From an uncultured Kiloniellales bacterium (GTDB lineage: Bacteria; Pseudomonadota; Alphaproteobacteria; Kiloniellales; JAKSDN01): a stretch of 8,275 nt of DNA. Under the pieces are notes generated by a model that was given only the letters and a program-made list of their open reading frames with translations, made no database searches and was not told the DNA's origin. Below are positions 5,566 through 8,275 of the stretch, in pieces (position 1 is the stretch's first letter; every line of letters begins with the position of its first letter). A program made the translations under genes and the position numbers. The DNA lies in assembly GCA_937974415.1 (NCBI GenBank), contig CALJXB010000383.1, positions 1 through 8,275 of the forward strand. The letters are read 5' to 3'.

Positions 5566-7056
5566 AGCTTGCGGATGCCCGAGCCCGACGCGGCGGTGCT
5601 AGCGCGGCGCGCGGAGATCGTCTCGGCGCTCAGGGAGATCGTGCCCGGCGAGGGCGTGATCGAGCACGAGGAGGAGCTGCGGCCCTACGAGACCGACGGC
5701 CTGACGGCCTATCGCCAGCTGCCCCTGGCCGTGGTGCTGCCGGAGACCACGGCCCAGGTGAGCGCCGTGCTCGAGTACTGCCACGAGGAGGGCATCAAGC
5801 TGGTGCCGCGCGGCGCCGGGACCGGCCTGTCGGGCGGCGCCTTGCCGCTGGCCGATGCCATCACCCTGGGGCTCTCCAAGTTCAGCCGCATCCTGGAAAT
5901 CGATTTCGACAACCGCTGCGTCGTGGCCCAGCCCGGGGTCACCAACCTTGGGCTCACCGACGCCGTGGAGCACGCCGGCTTCTACTACGCCCCGGACCCC
6001 TCGAGTCAGATCGCCTGCACCATCGGCGGCAACGTGGCCGAGAACTCCGGCGGCGTGCATTGCCTGAAGTACGGCCTCACCACCAACAACGTCCTGGGCC
6101 TGGAGATGGTCCTGGTCGACGGCACCGTGGTGCGCCTGGGCGGCAAGCATTTTGACTCCGAGGGCTACGACCTGCTCGGCGTCATGACCGGCTCCGAAGG
6201 CCTGCTCGGGGTGATCACCGAAGTCACGGTGCGTATCCTGCAGAAGCCGCCGAGCGCCCGCGCCATGCTGCTCGGCTTCGCCGCCAGCGAGGCGGCCGGC
6301 GATACGGTCGCCGGGATCATTGGCGCCGGCATCATCCCCGGCGGCATCGAGATGATGGACCGGCCGGCGATCCACGCCGCCGAAGACTTCATCCAGGCCG
6401 GCTATCCGCGCGACGTGGAGGCGCTTCTGATCGTCGAGCTGGCCGGGCCCGAGGTGGAGGTCGACCACTTGATCGAACGGGTGGGCGAAATCGCCAAGGC
6501 GCACGACGCAACCTATAGCCGCGTCTCCGAAAGCGAGGAAGAGCGCCTGCGCTTCTGGGCTGGCCGCAAGGCGGCCTTCCCGGCGGTCGGGCGCATTTCG
6601 CCCGACTACTACTGCATGGACGGGACCATCCCGCGCCGCCAGCTGCCCTTCGTGCTCACGCGCATGCGCGAGCTGAGCGAGAATTTCGGCCTCCGGGTCG
6701 CCAACGTGTTCCACGCCGGCGACGGCAACCTGCATCCCCTCATCCTCTACGACGCCAACAATCCGGGCGAGCTCGAGCGGGCGGAGGAGCTCGGCTCGGA
6801 GATTCTCAAGCTCTGCGTTTCCGTCGGCGGCGTCTTGACCGGCGAGCACGGGGTCGGGGTCGAGAAGCGCGACCTCATGGGCGAAATGTTCTCCGAGGAG
6901 GATCTCAAGCAGCAGCAACGGGTGAAGTGCGCCTTCGATCCGGACTCCCTCCTGAATCCGGGCAAGGTCTTCCCGACGCTGCACCGTTGCGCCGAGCTCG
7001 GCCGCATGCATATTCACCGCGGCGAGATTCCCTTCCCGGACCTGCCGCGGTTCTAG
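5563..7056 (+). CDS. glcD: Glycolate dehydrogenase (oxidase) FAD-linked subunit GlcD
   Basis: The 497-residue protein matches the usual GlcD length (about 499 aa in E. coli). With GlcE and GlcF it oxidises glycolate to glyoxylate and passes electrons to the respiratory chain. The FAD-binding domain has the PRGAGTGLSGG motif (82-92), PSSQIACTIGGNVAENSGG (146-164) and GSEGLLGVIT (210-219). The C-terminal FAD-oxidase domain has FHAGDGNLHP (383-392) and TGEHGVGVEK (426-435), whose histidines lie at the active site in this family. It ends with the typical LHRCAELGRMH...PFPDLPRF tail. I choose GTG 5563 as start because GGGAGG (5550-5555) lies seven bases upstream; ATG 5575 lacks such a site, and a longer in-frame form from 5434 would begin right beside the terminator. 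It is followed by glcE after 3 bases. Confidence 0.94.
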   Translation: MSLRMPEPDAAVLARRAEIVSALREIVPGEGVIEHEEELRPYETDGLTAYRQLPLAVVLPETTAQVSAVLEYCHEEGIKLVPRGAGTGLSGGALPLADAITLGLSKFSRILEIDFDNRCVVAQPGVTNLGLTDAVEHAGFYYAPDPSSQIACTIGGNVAENSGGVHCLKYGLTTNNVLGLEMVLVDGTVVRLGGKHFDSEGYDLLGVMTGSEGLLGVITEVTVRILQKPPSARAMLLGFAASEAAGDTVAGIIGAGIIPGGIEMMDRPAIHAAEDFIQAGYPRDVEALLIVELAGPEVEVDHLIERVGEIAKAHDATYSRVSESEEERLRFWAGRKAAFPAVGRISPDYYCMDGTIPRRQLPFVLTRMRELSENFGLRVANVFHAGDGNLHPLILYDANNPGELERAEELGSEILKLCVSVGGVLTGEHGVGVEKRDLMGEMFSEEDLKQQQRVKCAFDPDSLLNPGKVFPTLHRCAELGRMHIHRGEIPFPDLPRF

Positions 7057-7059
7057 GCC

Positions 7060-8275
7060 ATGAGCTCTGTCCTGCGACCGGAGTCCGCAGGTCAGGTGGC
7101 CGAGTTGGTCGCCTGGGCCGTCGCCGAGGAGGCGCCGCTCGAGGTCATAGGGCGCGGCAGCAAGCGGGGCCTTGGCCGGCCGGTGCAGGCTGCCCACGAC
7201 CTGGAACTCTCGGCGCTCACGGGAATCACCCTCTATGAACCGGACGAGCTGGTGCTGGCGGCCCGCGCCGGCACGCCGCTGATCGAGATCGAGGAGACCC
7301 TGGCGGAGCACGACCAGCACCTGGCCTTCGAGCCGCCGGACCTCGGCCCCTTGCTTGGCAACGACGCGGACGATGGCAGCATTGCCGGCATACTGGCCTG
7401 CAACCTCTCCGGCCCTCGGCGCCTGAAATCGGGCGCGGCGCGGGACCATTTCCTCGGCGTCGAGGCAGTCTCCGGCCGCGGCGAGGCCTTCAAGTCGGGC
7501 GGCCGGGTCGTGAAGAACGTGACCGGCTACGACCTCTGCAAGCTCTTGGCCGGATCCCACGGGACCCTGGCCGTCATGACCGACGTCACCCTGAAAGTTC
7601 TGCCCCGGCCCGAAAAGACCCGCACGGTGATGATCTTCGGCCAGGACGACAGTCAGGCGCTCGGGGTCATGACCCAGGCATTGAACTCGCCCCATGAGGT
7701 GAGCGGGGCGGCCTATCTCCCGGCTGGGCTGGCGGCCGGTTCGGCGGTGAGCTACGTGGCCGACGCGGGGGCGTCGGGGCAGTCGGTCACGGCGCTGCGG
7801 CTTGAAGGGCCGGGGCCTTCGGTCACCTTTCGCTGCGAGGCCTTGCGCCAAAACATGACCGCGTCCGGCGCGCATGAAGAACTGCACGGACGCAACAGCG
7901 CCCTGTTCTGGCGGGAGGTGAGGGACGTGGATCCCTTCTTGCGCCTTCCCGAGTGCCCGGTGTGGCGCCTTTCCGTGCCGCCTCGCTCGGCGCCCGAGGT
8001 TCTTGCCCGCCTCACGCAGGACCAGGCCCCGCCCTACTACTTCGACTGGGGCGGCGGCTTGATCTGGTTGGCGCAGCCTCACTGGCAAGACCAGGCCGAC
8101 ACAGCTATTCGCGCTGCTCTGACCGATTGCGGCGGCTACGCGACCCTGGTGCGCGCGCCCGATGAATTACAGGCTGCTACACCGGTCTTTCAGCCATTAG
8201 ATCCGGCCAAGGCGGCGCTCACCGAGCGAGTCAAAGACGGCTTCGATCCGCAATGCGTTCTCAATCCCGGGCGCA
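7060..8275 (+). CDS. glcE: Glycolate dehydrogenase FAD-binding subunit GlcE (3' end cut by window edge)
   Basis: The open frame from ATG 7060 covers 405 codons and runs off the edge in FDPQCVLNPGR, the signature end of GlcE, so only a few residues are missing. GlcE is the second flavin-binding subunit of glycolate dehydrogenase and is shorter than GlcD. FAD-site features are IGRGSKRGLGR (30-40), the DGSIAGILACNLSGPRRLKSG segment (105-125), and GGRVVKNVTGYDLCKLLAGSHGTLAVMTDVTLKVLPRP (147-184). ATG follows the glcD stop by three bases with no clear Shine-Dalgarno sequence, which suggests translational coupling and keeps the two subunits in step. The iron-sulfur subunit gene glcF is expected next, outside the window. 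The last part (about 8095-8200) has more AT-rich codons (ACA, GCT, TTA) than the rest, without any frame break. Confidence 0.93.
   Translation, partial: MSSVLRPESAGQVAELVAWAVAEEAPLEVIGRGSKRGLGRPVQAAHDLELSALTGITLYEPDELVLAARAGTPLIEIEETLAEHDQHLAFEPPDLGPLLGNDADDGSIAGILACNLSGPRRLKSGAARDHFLGVEAVSGRGEAFKSGGRVVKNVTGYDLCKLLAGSHGTLAVMTDVTLKVLPRPEKTRTVMIFGQDDSQALGVMTQALNSPHEVSGAAYLPAGLAAGSAVSYVADAGASGQSVTALRLEGPGPSVTFRCEALRQNMTASGAHEELHGRNSALFWREVRDVDPFLRLPECPVWRLSVPPRSAPEVLARLTQDQAPPYYFDWGGGLIWLAQPHWQDQADTAIRAALTDCGGYATLVRAPDELQAATPVFQPLDPAKAALTERVKDGFDPQCVLNPGR

Noticed and set aside
5599..8088. An 829-codon open frame on the - strand opposite glcD and glcE
   Set aside because: Its translation is rich in His, Arg, Gly and Gln repeats without any domain. 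It mirrors the codon bias of two clearly real genes on the + strand, and it spans the glcD-glcE junction. Long antisense open frames are common in DNA with very high GC at third positions.
1..8275. Mobile elements, CRISPR arrays, tRNAs, toxin-antitoxin or defence genes
   Set aside because: I looked for terminal inverted repeats, spaced direct repeats, tRNA-like cloverleaf ends and known defence motifs and saw none. The gene content and base composition are uniform and housekeeping-like.

Overview
The window is high-GC chromosomal DNA, almost certainly from an alphaproteobacterium (Rhodospirillales/Kiloniellales-like). The grounds are the strongly GC3-biased codon use, a zinc-site-free L36 protein of the form usual in Alphaproteobacteria, an alphaproteobacterial-style glcD-glcE pair, and a TTGACA-N17-TATGGT promoter. 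I see no transposase, integrase, tRNA, CRISPR array or phage gene. It reads as an ordinary chromosomal segment, and I did not find a convincing new biological system.

Layout from left to right. (1) Bases 2-193 are the last 63 codons of an unrecognised gene. A GC-rich gap of about 318 bases follows, with a 15-bp tandem duplication and small hairpins. (2) On the + strand, a GTG-started membrane-bound hybrid histidine kinase (619 aa: two TM helices, HisKA, HATPase, REC) is followed by a small acidic Trp-rich protein of unknown function (136 aa from its likely start). (3) Convergent to these is a 12-TM major facilitator transporter on the - strand. It is divergent from a cupin/AraC-type regulator, with only 53 bases between their starts. 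That gap holds a perfect 8-bp direct repeat that looks like an operator. (4) rpmJ (ribosomal protein L36, 41 codons) is a complete stand-alone transcription unit with a consensus promoter, a leader of about 115 nt and a textbook intrinsic terminator. (5) glcD and glcE, two FAD subunits of glycolate dehydrogenase, are separated by 3 bases. glcE runs off the right edge within a few codons of its expected end.

Functional reading. The kinase and its small neighbour may form one unit, but no partner response regulator is visible. The AraC-type protein probably controls its own gene and the divergent exporter in response to an unknown small molecule. glcDE (with glcF expected just beyond the edge) oxidises glycolate to glyoxylate and feeds electrons to the quinone pool. 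These modules are adjacent but show no obvious functional link to one another.
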